Source: Xylaria sp. FL1777
Taxonomy: Eukaryota; Ascomycota; Sordariomycetes; Xylariales; Xylariaceae
Assembly (NCBI GenBank): GCA_022578965.1
Contig: MU400668.1
Location: 1 to 64,000 of the forward strand
Direction: 5' to 3'
DNA: 64,000 bases
A program made the position numbers and the translations under genes. How positions within the stretch are numbered: the stretch's first letter is position 1; every line of letters begins with the position of its first letter. Under the pieces are notes generated by a model. The model was not told where the DNA came from. It made no database searches and worked only from the letters and a program-made list of their open reading frames with translations. Positions 27,217 to 37,952 of the stretch are shown here, one piece after another.

Positions 27217-27452
27217 TGTTACACGCGCTGAACGCGCTGAACACCTTGTGCGATACCTTGTGATATACCTAGATGCAGAGACTGAAGCTTTTCAGCCCTC
27301 GCTTATCTGAGACATATTGGCGGGCCCCGGAGGTTAAGAAGCCCGAACCAATTGTATATAGACTCAAGGACAACCGGCGCAAGCCCGTATAGGAGGTACG
27401 GACCTTGGTAGCCATAACAATATAAGCTCTCTTAGCCAGGCATAGTATAACA
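27217..27452 (+). repeat. LTR-like dispersed repeat, copy 1
   Basis: It starts TGTTACACGCGCTGAACGCG and ends GTATAACA, so the ends are the inverted pair TGTTA/TAACA typical of an LTR. The opening 37 or so bases and a long central block (from AGACTGAAGCT to TATAGACTCAAGGACA) recur at 52,477-52,728. The two copies diverge in the segment between these blocks and near the end. I found no matching 5-bp duplication at the flanks (GGTGT before, GATTA after), so it may be an old or recombined solo LTR. Confidence 0.6.
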
Positions 27453-28253
27453 GATTATTGTCTTGCGAATAGAGTCGATTCTCAAAGTTCCAAGCCCTGT
27501 TGTGGTAGTCCTTGTTATAGGTGTCCGGAAGGCAATGGTGATCTATGCATAGATAGAAGAGTAGGGATGAAGGTGGAAATAAGATGCAACATAAAGTAGG
27601 TAGATGAAATCATAAAGTCTTCCATTAGTCACTTGTCACTTTTTACACGTATGAGGAGCAGCTATACTATTAAAACCATGAGACTAAGAATTAAACTATA
27701 TATTGCTTATAATGAGAGAACATGAGCCTATTCTGGTTAGCCTGTACTGTGAGGCTGTATTAATAGCTACGAAGTCTCCGATACGAAATAAAAGTACGTC
27801 GAAATCAGCCGAGAACTGCCCAATAATATAAAGTTCATAATTAAACGTAAATACAAAATTTTTAAACCAGCTTGATAATTAGAAAGGAGGGTGGATATAT
27901 TTTGGGTTGTGCCGCTAATATGTGTGGTGTTGTAGCGTAGAGGAGAAGTTACGTGGTGGGTCACCCATAGCCTGAAGAATAAATCATCTAACAATAATGA
28001 CTAATCATTTGAGCGAATTTGTTGGGTAAATACACACGTGTTTCTGAGGGGCGCTAGGTTTGTTCGTTCCTACAGTATGTACATGCAGAGCGGCCGTCCG
28101 TAACACTTATGCTTAGGCCACCCCACCTCACCCAGGATAGTATCTTCCGATGAATGCCGCCAAGCTAATAGAATTGCGCGCATTACGAAGCGTGCCCGGG
28201 TTAAAGGACGGCGGGGAGGCCTCCTTCGAGGCGCCATAACTTTTGGCAACGAG
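27453..28253. other. bioB upstream region
   Basis: About 800 bp of moderately AT-rich sequence between the LTR-like repeat and the bioB start codon. It presumably holds the bioB promoter. I see no recognisable binding site or open frame worth listing. Confidence 0.5.
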
Positions 28254-29523
28254 ATGGTGCTTACAGCCGTAAGAAGTTTGAGAGCTACCAACATGCTTCG
28301 AAGCCGTGGTAGTCTGAGACTATGGTCTCTCTCTCTACATAGGAGATGTGCTTCGACATTCCAGCAAGCGATAGTTGCAAGCTCGCCGAGGACGACATGG
28401 ACTCGAGATGAAATCTCAGATATCTACAACCAACCACTTATGGAACTCGCCTCGGCGGCCGGTTCTGTTCATCGACGATTTCACAAACCGTCAGCTGTTC
28501 AGATATGTACTCTAATGAATATCAAGACCGGCGGTTGTACCGAGGATTGCTCATACTGTGCCCAGTCATCGAGATACAGTACAGGACTCCAAGCGACGAA
28601 GCTCTCTACGGTAAATTCGGTTCTTGAGGCCGCGAAGATAGCTAAAGACAATGGTTCTAATCGCTTCTGCATGGGCGCAGCATGGCGAGACATGAAAGGG
28701 AGGAAACGGAGCATCCAAAATATTATAGAAATGATCAAGGGGGTAAGGGCCCTAGGCATGGAAGCTTGTGTGACTCTAGGCAGTAAGTGGCATCGAAACC
28801 TGCTCTAATACGTCTTTACAAATCCCGGTAGTAAGATCTCCCATTAACTATCTTCACATTAAAGTGCTAGACAAGGAGCAAGCCAGGCAGCTCAAAGAGG
28901 CAGGTTTGACTGCGTACAACCACAATCTTGACACATCCCGAGAGCACTACTCAAACATCATTACGACGAGAAGCTACGACGAACGACTTCAGACATTAGA
29001 AAATGTTAGAGAAGCGGGCATCCATGTCTGTAGTGGTGGTATACTAGGCCTGGGGGAAATACCGGAGACCGATCACGTCGGATTGATTCATACTTTGGCT
29101 ACACTACCTGGACACCCTGAGTCATTTCCCGTCAACAAGCTTGTACCCATCAAAGGCACGCCCATGTTTGGCCAAGAGCCCGTCAAGCTAGAGGACGTCG
29201 TCCGCTGCATAGCAACCGCACGACTCGTGATGCCTGCGACCATCATTCGACTGGCAGCTGGGAGAGTGACTATGCCGGAGAGCGAGCAGATGCTGTGCTT
29301 TATGGCTGGAGCCAATGCCATTTTCACAGGCGAGAAGATGTTGACTACAGACTGTAACGGTTGGGATGAGGATAAGTCGATGTTCAGTCGCTGGGGTCTT
29401 GAACCCCTCCTAACAGACGCGAGCAAGGTCACAGCAAAATCCGTTCCATCGCATCGCGATCATATTGCTTTGGACCATTATAGTGCCAGTGAATCTAGTG
29501 ATAAACTTGAAGCCCACGGCTAG
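28254..29523 (+). CDS. bioB: Biotin synthase
   Basis: Radical-SAM enzyme inserting sulfur into dethiobiotin, the last step of biotin synthesis. Two exons, 28254-28782 and 28865-29523, give 395 aa. The 82-bp intron joins VTLG to MLDKEQARQL in phase. The 4Fe-4S/SAM motif CTEDCSYC has cysteines at residues 95, 99 and 102. YNHNLDTS, GGILGLGE and RLAAGR are further family blocks. The N-terminus before residue 50 is rich in Arg, Ser and Leu with few acids, typical of a mitochondrial presequence, which agrees with known fungal and plant BioB location. ATG 28,293 is an alternative start that keeps this presequence. It converges with bioF, only 57 bp between stop codons. Confidence 0.96.
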
Positions 29524-29580
29524 GATCTTGATTGTCAGGATACCATATATGTACAGGACCGAAACTTCAGACACTTTCTG

Positions 29581-31031
29581 TCAAAGCTTTGTCTTTATGG
29601 TTTTCGAGGGACTATCTCCCAACTCCGCTTCTGCGGCAATATCCGGTTTCATATCCTTGTTACTCCTTAATTGGTCTAACCACGTCTCAATCGCATTGCA
29701 TAGACCATCTATTTGCTCAATCGTGTTGGAAGCGTGCAGGCAGATACGTATTCTTTCTTTTCCGGGAGGGACAGTGGGTGCAACAATGGGACGAATCATG
29801 AATCCAGATGTTTGGCAGTATCTAGCGAGACTTTTCGGATAGCTCGTGTACAATGGGATAATCGGAGAGCTCAGTTGGGCCCCGGGCACGCGAAGAATAA
29901 CAGCACTCGGCCTTAGGCTTCGATCAAGGCTATTTAATGTATGATGACAGTAGTGGATGAGCATCTTGAGTCGCTCTCGACGCTTTTCGGCTTTTCCAGT
30001 TGTCATATAGTCGTATGCCGCACTAATGCTGGCTAGTGATGGAAATGACATGGCAGTGGTATATATGAGAGTTCGGGCATAGTTAATCAAGTAGAGGCGC
30101 GAGATAGAGGAGCAGAGAACTGCACCTGCGGTGTAGCGCAAATCAGCAAAGTTTATCAGAAAATTTGGATATGGGTGAACAAACCTCCAGCACACCCAAA
30201 TGCCTTGCCAAATCCAATCACTCGCGCCCATACCTGATCTTCCAATCCGAGTTGACACACGAGCCCGCGGCCACCATCTCCCAAAATGCCAACGGAATGT
30301 GCCTCATCTACAATAATGTAGCCATTCCCTTTTGGAAGTAATGATTTGACCACCCCGGATATATATTCCAAGTCCGCTATATCTCCGTCCATACTGTATA
30401 GAGCCTCGACACAGATGAATACGTTTGACGTCCCGCACCTAATTTGTTGATTCGTGTCTACCAATTGCTTCAGCACGAGCTCCAGAGTCTGAGTGCCAAT
30501 TGTTGCTTTGGGGTTCATGCCATCTTTCTCAGCCCCGGGCCGTTTAGTACTCCGGATGATAGAACTATGTGTGAAATAAATTTTCTTGGTGGCACGAGAT
30601 AGTCGCATCCCATCGTGGATGCTTGCATGAATGATGTTGTCATATACAATTACATCCCCAGCTCCCGGGACACAACTAAGAAGGCCAACATTAGCATCGT
30701 ACGCCGAGTTAAACACCAGCGCAGCTTTCGAGTTGTGAAATTTGGAGATCTTCTGTTCGAGATGTTCAACAAAGGCCGAGTTACCATCCAACAGGCGAGA
30801 GCCTCCAGCTCCGATTATTCGCCTATTTGAAGACGAGGACGAGTTCTCCTTATCCGAATCATTTAGATGCGCTACAAGGGCATTGCGCAATATCAAATCC
30901 CTCGAGAGCGATAGATAGTCGTTCGATGAGAGATCCACGAGGTCTGGTCTGGGAGTATCTAAATGCCGTAATCGACCTTGGGACTCACGCTGAGCTAATC
31001 GCCCCTCGAGAGTTGCTTCTAAATCCCCCAT
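29581..31031 (-). CDS. bioF: KAPA synthase (8-amino-7-oxononanoate synthase)
   Basis: PLP enzyme of the alpha-oxoamine synthase family condensing pimeloyl-CoA with alanine. Exons 31031-30185 and 30125-29581; the 59-bp intron splits the codon inside FGCAGGAVLC. The product has 463 aa. SSNDYLSLSRD (near 34), GAGGSRLLDGN, IVDEAHSVGILG (PLP-binding Asp and His) and the Schiff-base lysine in GFGKAFG (Lys276) are all present. There is an insertion relative to bacterial enzymes around residues 165-190 (RPGAEKDGMNPKATIG), common in fungal forms. The protein ends in KTIKTKL: TKL is a weak variant of the peroxisomal PTS1 signal SKL. Fungal BioF enzymes have been reported as peroxisomal. Tail-to-tail with bioB and divergent from BioDA, 398 bp between starts. 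Confidence 0.94.
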
Positions 31032-31429
31032 CCGGGCGCCAGAGCTGGTAATCTTCTAATATCTGTTAAGGTTCAGAGTATCTAGCTTATCACAGGGAGA
31101 TTCATGACCGGGCCATTGTAGTCTACTTTTCCCTGCCAAATTCTTTGTCGTTTGATGGCGAAATTACTAGCAACGCTCGCTTAGGGTTGTATCCTCTGAC
31201 CCGGATACGGTATACTAGGTCCGATGGCCATGCTGAAAATTGGCTATTATACATGAGATCCATATTAAATGCCGAGAAGGTGCAAATAATCGCGCATTAC
31301 CCGGCACTATCTTGATAGGGTTCTCTATCCAAGCTATTCTTGTAGGCAAACATAAAGTAGCTTCGCGTGGAGTGGGATGCAATTTCTTAATTATTACCTG
31401 CGACTTTCTACCCGGCACGTTATTATACT
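31032..31429. promoter_or_regulatory. Divergent promoter between bioF and BioDA
   Basis: A 398-bp spacer between the start codons of two divergently read biotin genes, so co-regulation from one region is likely. I recognise no specific operator in it. Confidence 0.5.
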
Positions 31430-34051
31430 ATGTCTCCAATTGGATCATTACTTTGGCGGAATTTACGTATTTATCAGGTATACGGGGCTAATACCGATGT
31501 GGGGAAAACCATCTTTACCTCTATCCTTTGTAATGCCTCTAGCAAGATATGGAAGCATGAGGCAATAGCCTACTTGAAGCCCGTCTCAACAGGGCCAGGG
31601 GATGAAGCAGACGATGAGTGTTTGTCTATCTGTATCACGGCGTCCATCTTTTAAGTTCTATTCTAACGTCTAGCAGGAATATTCTAATTACCGTACCCCA
31701 GAGCAACACCATGACGTGCTAACGTAATCTAAAATCAGCAGTCATATCAGACAATTTGCCAAAGGCGTTGCTCATCGAACCTTGTACCAATACAGTCAGG
31801 CTGTAAGCCCGCACATTGCTGCTAAAGGAAATGTGCTGAGCTTTAACCTAGGCTACAGAATGCAGCTAACATTTCAGACAGGCTGTCTCCAACGAGCGTA
31901 TTCTAGAGTCGGTTTGTAAATTCGCCGCTCAGAGGGCCTTTGCCGGGCCTGGCTGGCTTTTCATAGAAACAGCTGGTGGAATTCATTCTCCAAGTCCATC
32001 TGGTACTACGCAGGCGGACATGTACGCTGCCCTTCGGTGTCCGGTCTTATTAGTTGGAGACTGGAAGCTAGGCGGAATATCATCTACGATCTCCGCCTTC
32101 GAATCCCTCAAGATCAGAGGGTACGATGTTGAAAGTATTGCAGTATTTGAGGACGCCACTTATGGCAACTCTGATTATCTTAAAGACTACTTCAAGAAGC
32201 AGTATGGTCTTCCTGTCATAGCTTTGCCTATGCCGCCTACGCCAGATAATGCATCGAGTAAGAATAAGGACGTGGAATCAATGCTCGACTATTATCAACA
32301 GGTCAGTCAGGCGGAGGCAGTGCGTGACACGCTCATTCATCTCAATAATCGGCACATTTCTCGTATCAGGAACTTAGAGAACATGGCATCAGATGCGCAC
32401 CGAAAGATCTGGTATCCCTTTACTCAACAAAGCTTGCTTCGGTCAAAAGACATTGTAGCAATCGACAGCGCCTGTGGAAACAATTTTCAGACTTTGATTC
32501 CGGACTCCTCAATAATACCCAGCGAAAATGCTCTTTTACAGTCGTCGTTCGACGGGTCCGCATCGTGGTGGACTCAAGGCCTAGGCCATGGAAACTCATC
32601 TTTAACACTGGCTGCTGCGTACTCTGCCGGCCGCTATGGACATGTCATGTTTGCTGGGATGATTCATGAACCGGCGCTTAAGCTAGCCACTTTAATCCTT
32701 GATATTCTTAAGAATCCGCGTCTAACCCGCGTGTTCTTCTCTGATAACGGGAGTACGGGTATGGAAGTTGCAGTCAAGATGGCTCTGCGTGCGGCTCGTG
32801 CTCGGTACGGCTGGTCTACCAACGCAAAGATTGATATCCTAGGTCTGAAGGGTTCTTATCACGGCGACACTTTAGGGACGATGGACTGTGCCGAACCGAA
32901 CACGTACAATGAGAAGGCGGAATGGTATGAAGGGAGGGGTGTCTGGCTGGATTACCCTCAGATCCGATGTGTTTCAGGAACATGGCACGTTCAGGTACCA
33001 GACGGAATAGGAACAGGCTACGATCAGCGCTTTTCCCATCTTTCCGACATCTTTAATATCGAACAACGTATAGCTCGAGGAGATAATATGCCATATAAGA
33101 CGTATGTCCTCTCTGTCATACGAAAACACTTGGAAGGAGGTCGCAACCTTGGTGCCTTAATACTCGAGCCAGTAGTATTAGGAGCAGGGGGTATGGTTTT
33201 AGTGTAGGTCAAAATCCAACTTGCTCCCAGTTATTACAATAGCGTACTAACTATGGAGTAGTGATCCCCTTTTCCAGCACACGTTAGTGCATGTCGTTCG
33301 ACAACACGCATCACTATTTGGTCGAGACACATTACCAATTCATCCTGGCGATAACAGAACATGGAGGGGCCTGCCTGTTATCTTTGACGAGGTTTTCACA
33401 GGTATTTATCGCTTAGGTAGGGCTGCGGCTGCCACCTTTCTAGATTCGCACCCCGATATATCAGTCCACGCCAAGTTATTGACAGGAGGGCTTGTTCCTC
33501 TTTGCGTCACCTTGGCTTCCGAATGCATATTCGACGCCTTCGCAAGCGAAGAAAAATCAGATGCGCTACTTCATGGCCACAGCTACACTGCCCATGCTGT
33601 CGGCTGCCAGGTAGCGATTGAATCACTAAATCAACTGCAGTCAATGGAGGAAAATGGTGATTGGAACTGGGCCAAATCTAACGGCTGGATGCAAAAGGGT
33701 ATGACTATTAACACCGATCTTTCCCAGTCGGATCCCCGGGTCTGGTCTATCTGGCCCTTGTCTTTAATACATTGGATATCTCTTCAAACCAACCAGGTAG
33801 CGGGTGTTTGGGCCATGGGGAGTGTGTTAGCTATTCACTTACATTCGGCCGATGAAAGTGGGTATAAGAGTACTGCTGCAGAAGGTCTACGAAAGAGACT
33901 CTTAGTTGGAACTAAGAATGCACTAGGAATATCATGGAATGTTCACTCAAGAGTACTTGGTAATGTTCTGTATATAATGGGAAGTCAAAAGATAATGGAG
34001 TGCGAGGTGGGAGAGATATCGGATCTGCTACATGTAGCCCTCAAAGAATAA
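31430..34051 (+). CDS. bioDA: Bifunctional dethiobiotin synthetase / DAPA aminotransferase (BioDA)
   Basis: A fusion that carries out the two middle steps of the pathway: KAPA to DAPA (aminotransferase) and DAPA to dethiobiotin (synthetase). Exons 31430-31617, 31742-31832, 31882-33203, 33262-34051, giving 796 aa. The N-terminal synthetase has the ATP loop GANTDVGKT (residues 19-27) and later ETAGGIHSP. The C-terminal aminotransferase begins near KIWYPFTQQ and has FSDNGSTGMEVAVKMAL, the PLP Asp in FDEVFTG (near 576) and the PLP Lys in HAKLLTGG (near 605). Introns 1 and 2 have weak donors (GTGTTT and GTGCTG), chosen because they alone keep both frame and homology; intron 3 is GTAGGT. The fungal and plant fusion is usually mitochondrial. 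It converges with the P450. Confidence 0.93.
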
Positions 34052-34917
34052 CTAAAACCACGGCATGGATCATGGATGTGATGCCAAGACTAGTTACGGT
34101 ATTATTTATTGGGAAAATTATCTGTCAATTGATAGAGTCCTTAGATCTTACACATTATAATATAATTTACAATCTTAAGACTTGTTAACCTTTTAGGACT
34201 TTTGGGATTGCTTTTGTCTTTAGTTTTCATAAGGGGTAAAGTCACTCTGAAATCTTGCTAGCTTTAAGATAACAATTAAGATATACTTAGCTCTTTATAA
34301 TAAACTTAACTTACTTTATAACATTTATGTATTTATTTAATATCTTTTTATAAAAGGATTTATATTAACTAGCTATAATAAATTATTTTTGAACTAATTA
34401 ATAAAAAGCACTTATTATAGTTAATTTTATAGTATGCTTAATAATTGCTATCATTATATGATTTCTTTTATAAGATATAAGCAAAGCAGCAAACAAAAGT
34501 AAGCTTCATTATATTAGACTTAAGATTCATGAGTATAATACTTGGTTAATTAATTTATTCTAATGTAAAGACCCCAGCTATGGTATGTACACTGGGGCCA
34601 TAGTAATTGTAGATGCCTCATGGATGGAAACTAGGGAAACCTTAGGAGACTTCGATTATGCAAACGAGCTCACTAAAGAGCCAAGAATAGGGCGGTGATC
34701 GCTTCGTGACTAAGTTCTCCCACTGAAGATACAAAAGGTCGAAACGATGAAAAGCTTAAGGGAATTTAGTAAAACAGCCGACTTTATTGATAAAGTTAAA
34801 GCGTACGAGAAGACAATGACCTAACATATGAAATCCTCAAGATTGGTGAGTGCTTGACGAAGATAAGGATGGCAAACTTTTGCATCTTATAAGGTTCTCT
34901 AGTAACATTGAAATTAT
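34052..34917. other. Convergent spacer with an AT-rich patch
   Basis: Between the stop codons of BioDA and the P450. From about 34,190 to 34,560 composition drops back to the RIP-like AT-rich style of the left arm. The remaining 350 bp before the P450 stop are of normal composition and hold no open frame that I can support. Confidence 0.6.
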
Positions 34918-36675
34918 CTATTCTAGCGGTGAAGCATTCCTGAAACGGCAGATCAAGGGCTTACGCTCCCAAATGACGTAGACGTTTTGGTCAAGCCAGT
35001 TAGAACCAGCATCCGACTCTATGTCAAATTCGTACACTAGTTTTGCAAGCATCAATCTCATTTCATGCCAAGCTAAGTTGATACCTAGGCAATTCCGTGT
35101 GCCAGTCGAAAACGGCTGATGTGCCTCGCGGTTATCGTCCTTGTATGTAGGGTCGCCTAACCAGCGCTCGGGTATAAATCTATCCGGGTCTCTACGAAGG
35201 AAAATACCGTTAGCCCAGGTGATAGTAATAATATAAATATAAGGCGGCAGAGTTTCAAAAGAGTATAAACCACTTGCTTAAAGTTTCTGGAAGAATGGTA
35301 AGTCGAAAACTGGTGCACTGATACCCTAGTGCCCGCTGGAACCCATTTGCCCAGAATAGATTTACCACCCTCTGCCACTATACGAGGGAGACCTGACGGG
35401 ACCGGGGGATAAACCCTCATAGCTTCTCGAATGCCTATACAAGTGATATTTAATTAGAGAATGAAGAGGAAAAGTATTCAAGATATTCTTACAGGCGTTC
35501 AAGTATTGTAATGGTGCAACGTTTTCCAGAGTTATTTCCTTGCTATCTCTGAATCGTGTTCGGACTTCATCTGTTAGGGTTTTCATCTTGTCCCGGTTTG
35601 ACACAAGATAATAGGTTAAACCGGTTAATAGAGAAGCTATAGTGCGTTAGTGTGACCATTGTAACTAATATTTAAAGAAAGGCTACGAAAATACCAGTAG
35701 TCTCCGTACCTGCGGCCATGAAAAGCTCCGCGTTGACATGCATCTCTTTAAGAGTAAGAGTTTCGGACTCGAGAATGAAATCCCAAAGATCCTGTTTTTC
35801 TGATCCTTTGTTTAAACGCTTATTAACACGCATTACAGTGTGATTAAAATGGTCGTGGCGCATTTTAGCAATAGCCTTAGGCTCAATAAGAGCAAATATC
35901 TTCTTAAGCAGAGGATAGAACTCGATCATCTGAACAAGGGGAAGGATCTTGTAAAGTTAATACCTATTTTCTGCTAGCTTGTACACTGGTTTAAACATAC
36001 CCTTATAGAGTTAAACACCTTCGCAACCCAGTCCGAGTATTGACCCTGCTCCAGCATGTGTAACGACTCTCCAAATGCGAAATCGGCCATGATGTCAAAC
36101 GTTACAAAATTCATAAGCTCTGATATATCAAGCTCGGTGGCCTCGTGGCCTCTAGCAATCGCAAGGTCGACATACTTTTGAAGCAGCGGCTCCTGAGCCT
36201 TGAGCGCCTTCTCAGAAAAAGCGGGCAATAAAGCATGCCTTAATCTCGCGTGGTGAGCAATGTCGTTCTGGCAGACGATATTTGGCACGCCATTAGCCGA
36301 TGGTGCGTGGAATCCAACTTCCTTTGCATTCTCCTTCTCTCCCTTCGGGACGAGGCATATGTCCCTCCAGGCGCGCCCGTCAGTGTAGCTAAGATCGTCC
36401 GGCCCGAATCTCACTACTGAGCCGTACTGGCTGTGTAGCTTTGCCAGCCATCGAACTTGATCTCCTTTTAGACAAGCAATCCAGTACGGAATTCGAGTGA
36501 TAGCTGACAGCTTTGGACCAGGATACAGCCGGAGTGGATGCAGATAAAGAGAATATATCGGAGATGAGGCAGCAATAAGAACGAACAGGGTAATCAGCCA
36601 CCTAAGAGCTGTGATGTCTAAAACGGAACTCTCTCGACCACGAACAGTGATGGAATCAATCTGTAGAGTAGTCAT
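34918..36675 (-). CDS. Cytochrome P450 monooxygenase, with a GC-AG intron
   Basis: Membrane-anchored haem-thiolate monooxygenase. Exons 36675-36001, 35929-35695, 35636-35493, 35434-35278, 35191-34918, giving 494 aa. One N-terminal membrane helix (about 25-45) is followed by LHPLRLYPGPKLSAITRIPY. The oxygen-binding helix has AAGTETT and joins ASLLTGL across intron 2. The ExxR helix REAMRVYPPVP is rebuilt across intron 3. Intron 4 has no usable GT donor: a GC donor, AA|GCAAGT at 35,277, restores SRNFKDPDRFIPERW. The haem loop is FSTGTRNCLG with Cys near 438. The fold family resembles fungal CYPs of secondary metabolism. Position beside the biotin genes recalls bacterial BioI (a P450 that makes pimelate), but I see no sequence evidence that links it to BioI. 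Confidence 0.93.
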
Positions 36676-37561
36676 GGCGGCAATCCAGTTGCTTCCAAAA
36701 CGGCAGAGTAGGCCACTTTAGACTTTGTTAATTTAGAAAAATGTTGTTATGCCTCCTTGTCATGTTCTGTTTTATACACAGTAGTTACAAGGTGGTCGAC
36801 CATCCATGCTGTGCTTCAGTGGGCAGAAAGGAAATGCTGAGCTCTTGTGTGTTCGGTAGATCCCATGTACGCCATTCTATTAAAGGAACGCAAGAGACTT
36901 AATATGTACGCTGCATGCTGTACAACATACCGGCGATTACCACATATGTAGTGGGAGTTGGGTGGCTGAACATAGGAGTATGCAGCGGGGTGTACTACTG
37001 TATGCGGAGGTGATGATCGATGCCGCTACGCTGAAGAAATATGCAGCACCTGTTGGTGATTGCGCATATGCTGGACATGTTTTCCAAACTTCTCTTTGTC
37101 ACACGCGCGATATATATACGGATCATGAGTGTACCATGGTTCAGACACACAGCGCCCCCACCTAAAGTAATATAAAAAATAACACCCTTTGCCATAACTG
37201 GACACCTAATCTGCATGCGCAGTACTGGTAGTATAAAGTTGATCATCAAGTCCTGCGTATATAGTACAGTAGGCATAGGGAGATGTATACCTAATTGCGC
37301 GATGTAAAGTAGAGGCTAGAGAAAACAGCAGGGTTTTTTAATTGTGACGACGGATATGGGAATGGTATTTCGCTTGTAATTAGCTCAGCCAGCTTGTCTC
37401 TCTTTCTCCACAGTAGCCTTTAAATTGTGGCTTCAATCTACTATGCGTGGACGGTTGCTAATTTATACATCAACACTACCAGTTTTGTTGGATTCTCTTA
37501 GCGCATGGTGTAAACAATCAAAGAAACCACATTCAATATCACTTCGAATATAATTTAGGCC
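36676..37561. other. Intergenic region upstream of the P450
   Basis: Probably contains the P450 promoter. Two overlapping small open frames near 36,962-37,276 on opposite strands have no motif and are not supported. Confidence 0.5.
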
Positions 37562-37952
37562 TGTAAGTATCAGTCTTCGAGCTTAAATTCTTTTATTTGT
37601 TTGTCTCCCTACCCTAGCTGTCTATCCACTGAACCACATTTTAGGCCCTATAGGCCTTGCCCTGTAGCCCCCACCCTGTTTGTTAACACCCTGCAGGGCT
37701 TAACCTGAACATCACACCCTATGGGTTTTACCCCATAACTCAACACCTCTAAAGCCGCACCTCAACATCCACCAACAGACAGCCTATATAGGGTAGTTTA
37801 ACTAGCAGGTGGCCCTCCCAGGGGGTGCCCACGCACATAAGTCGAAGAAGGGAGTTGAACCCAGGGCGCACCTGCTAAAATTTGTCGGATCACCGGTCGC
37901 CATCTAGACTAAAAGGGAGCTAGTGGTCCGTATGTTGTAAGTATCAGTCTTC
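37562..37952 (-). mobile_element. tRNA-derived SINE with perfect 17-bp target duplication
   Basis: TGTAAGTATCAGTCTTC occurs exactly at 37,562-37,578 and again at 37,936-37,952, flanking a 357-bp insert (37,579-37,935). On the minus strand the insert opens with a tRNA-like head: an A-box-like TAGTCTAGATGG (plus 37,900-37,911) and a B-box GGTTCAACTCC (plus 37,851-37,861), 38 nt apart, which is close to tRNA spacing. The rest is an unrelated body with CCCTGTAG/CCCTGCAGG-like internal repeats, and the 3' end is A-rich (AATAAAAGAATTTAAG). This is the layout of a SINE: internal RNA polymerase III promoter and long target duplications made by LINE machinery. No coding capacity. Confidence 0.82.

Noticed and set aside
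27217..27452. Functional LTR pair with 52,477-52,728 as one 25-kb retrotransposon
   Set aside because: The interval holds ordinary host genes in both orientations, and neither flank gives a matching target duplication, so they are separate copies.
29465..29842. 125-residue plus-strand frame after bioB
   Set aside because: It overlaps the 3' exon of bioF on the opposite strand and has no domain. Likely a shadow.
37851..37911. A genuine tRNA gene
   Set aside because: A and B boxes are present, but no acceptor stem pairs around them and the unit sits inside a 357-bp insert with 17-bp duplications, so a SINE head is the better reading.
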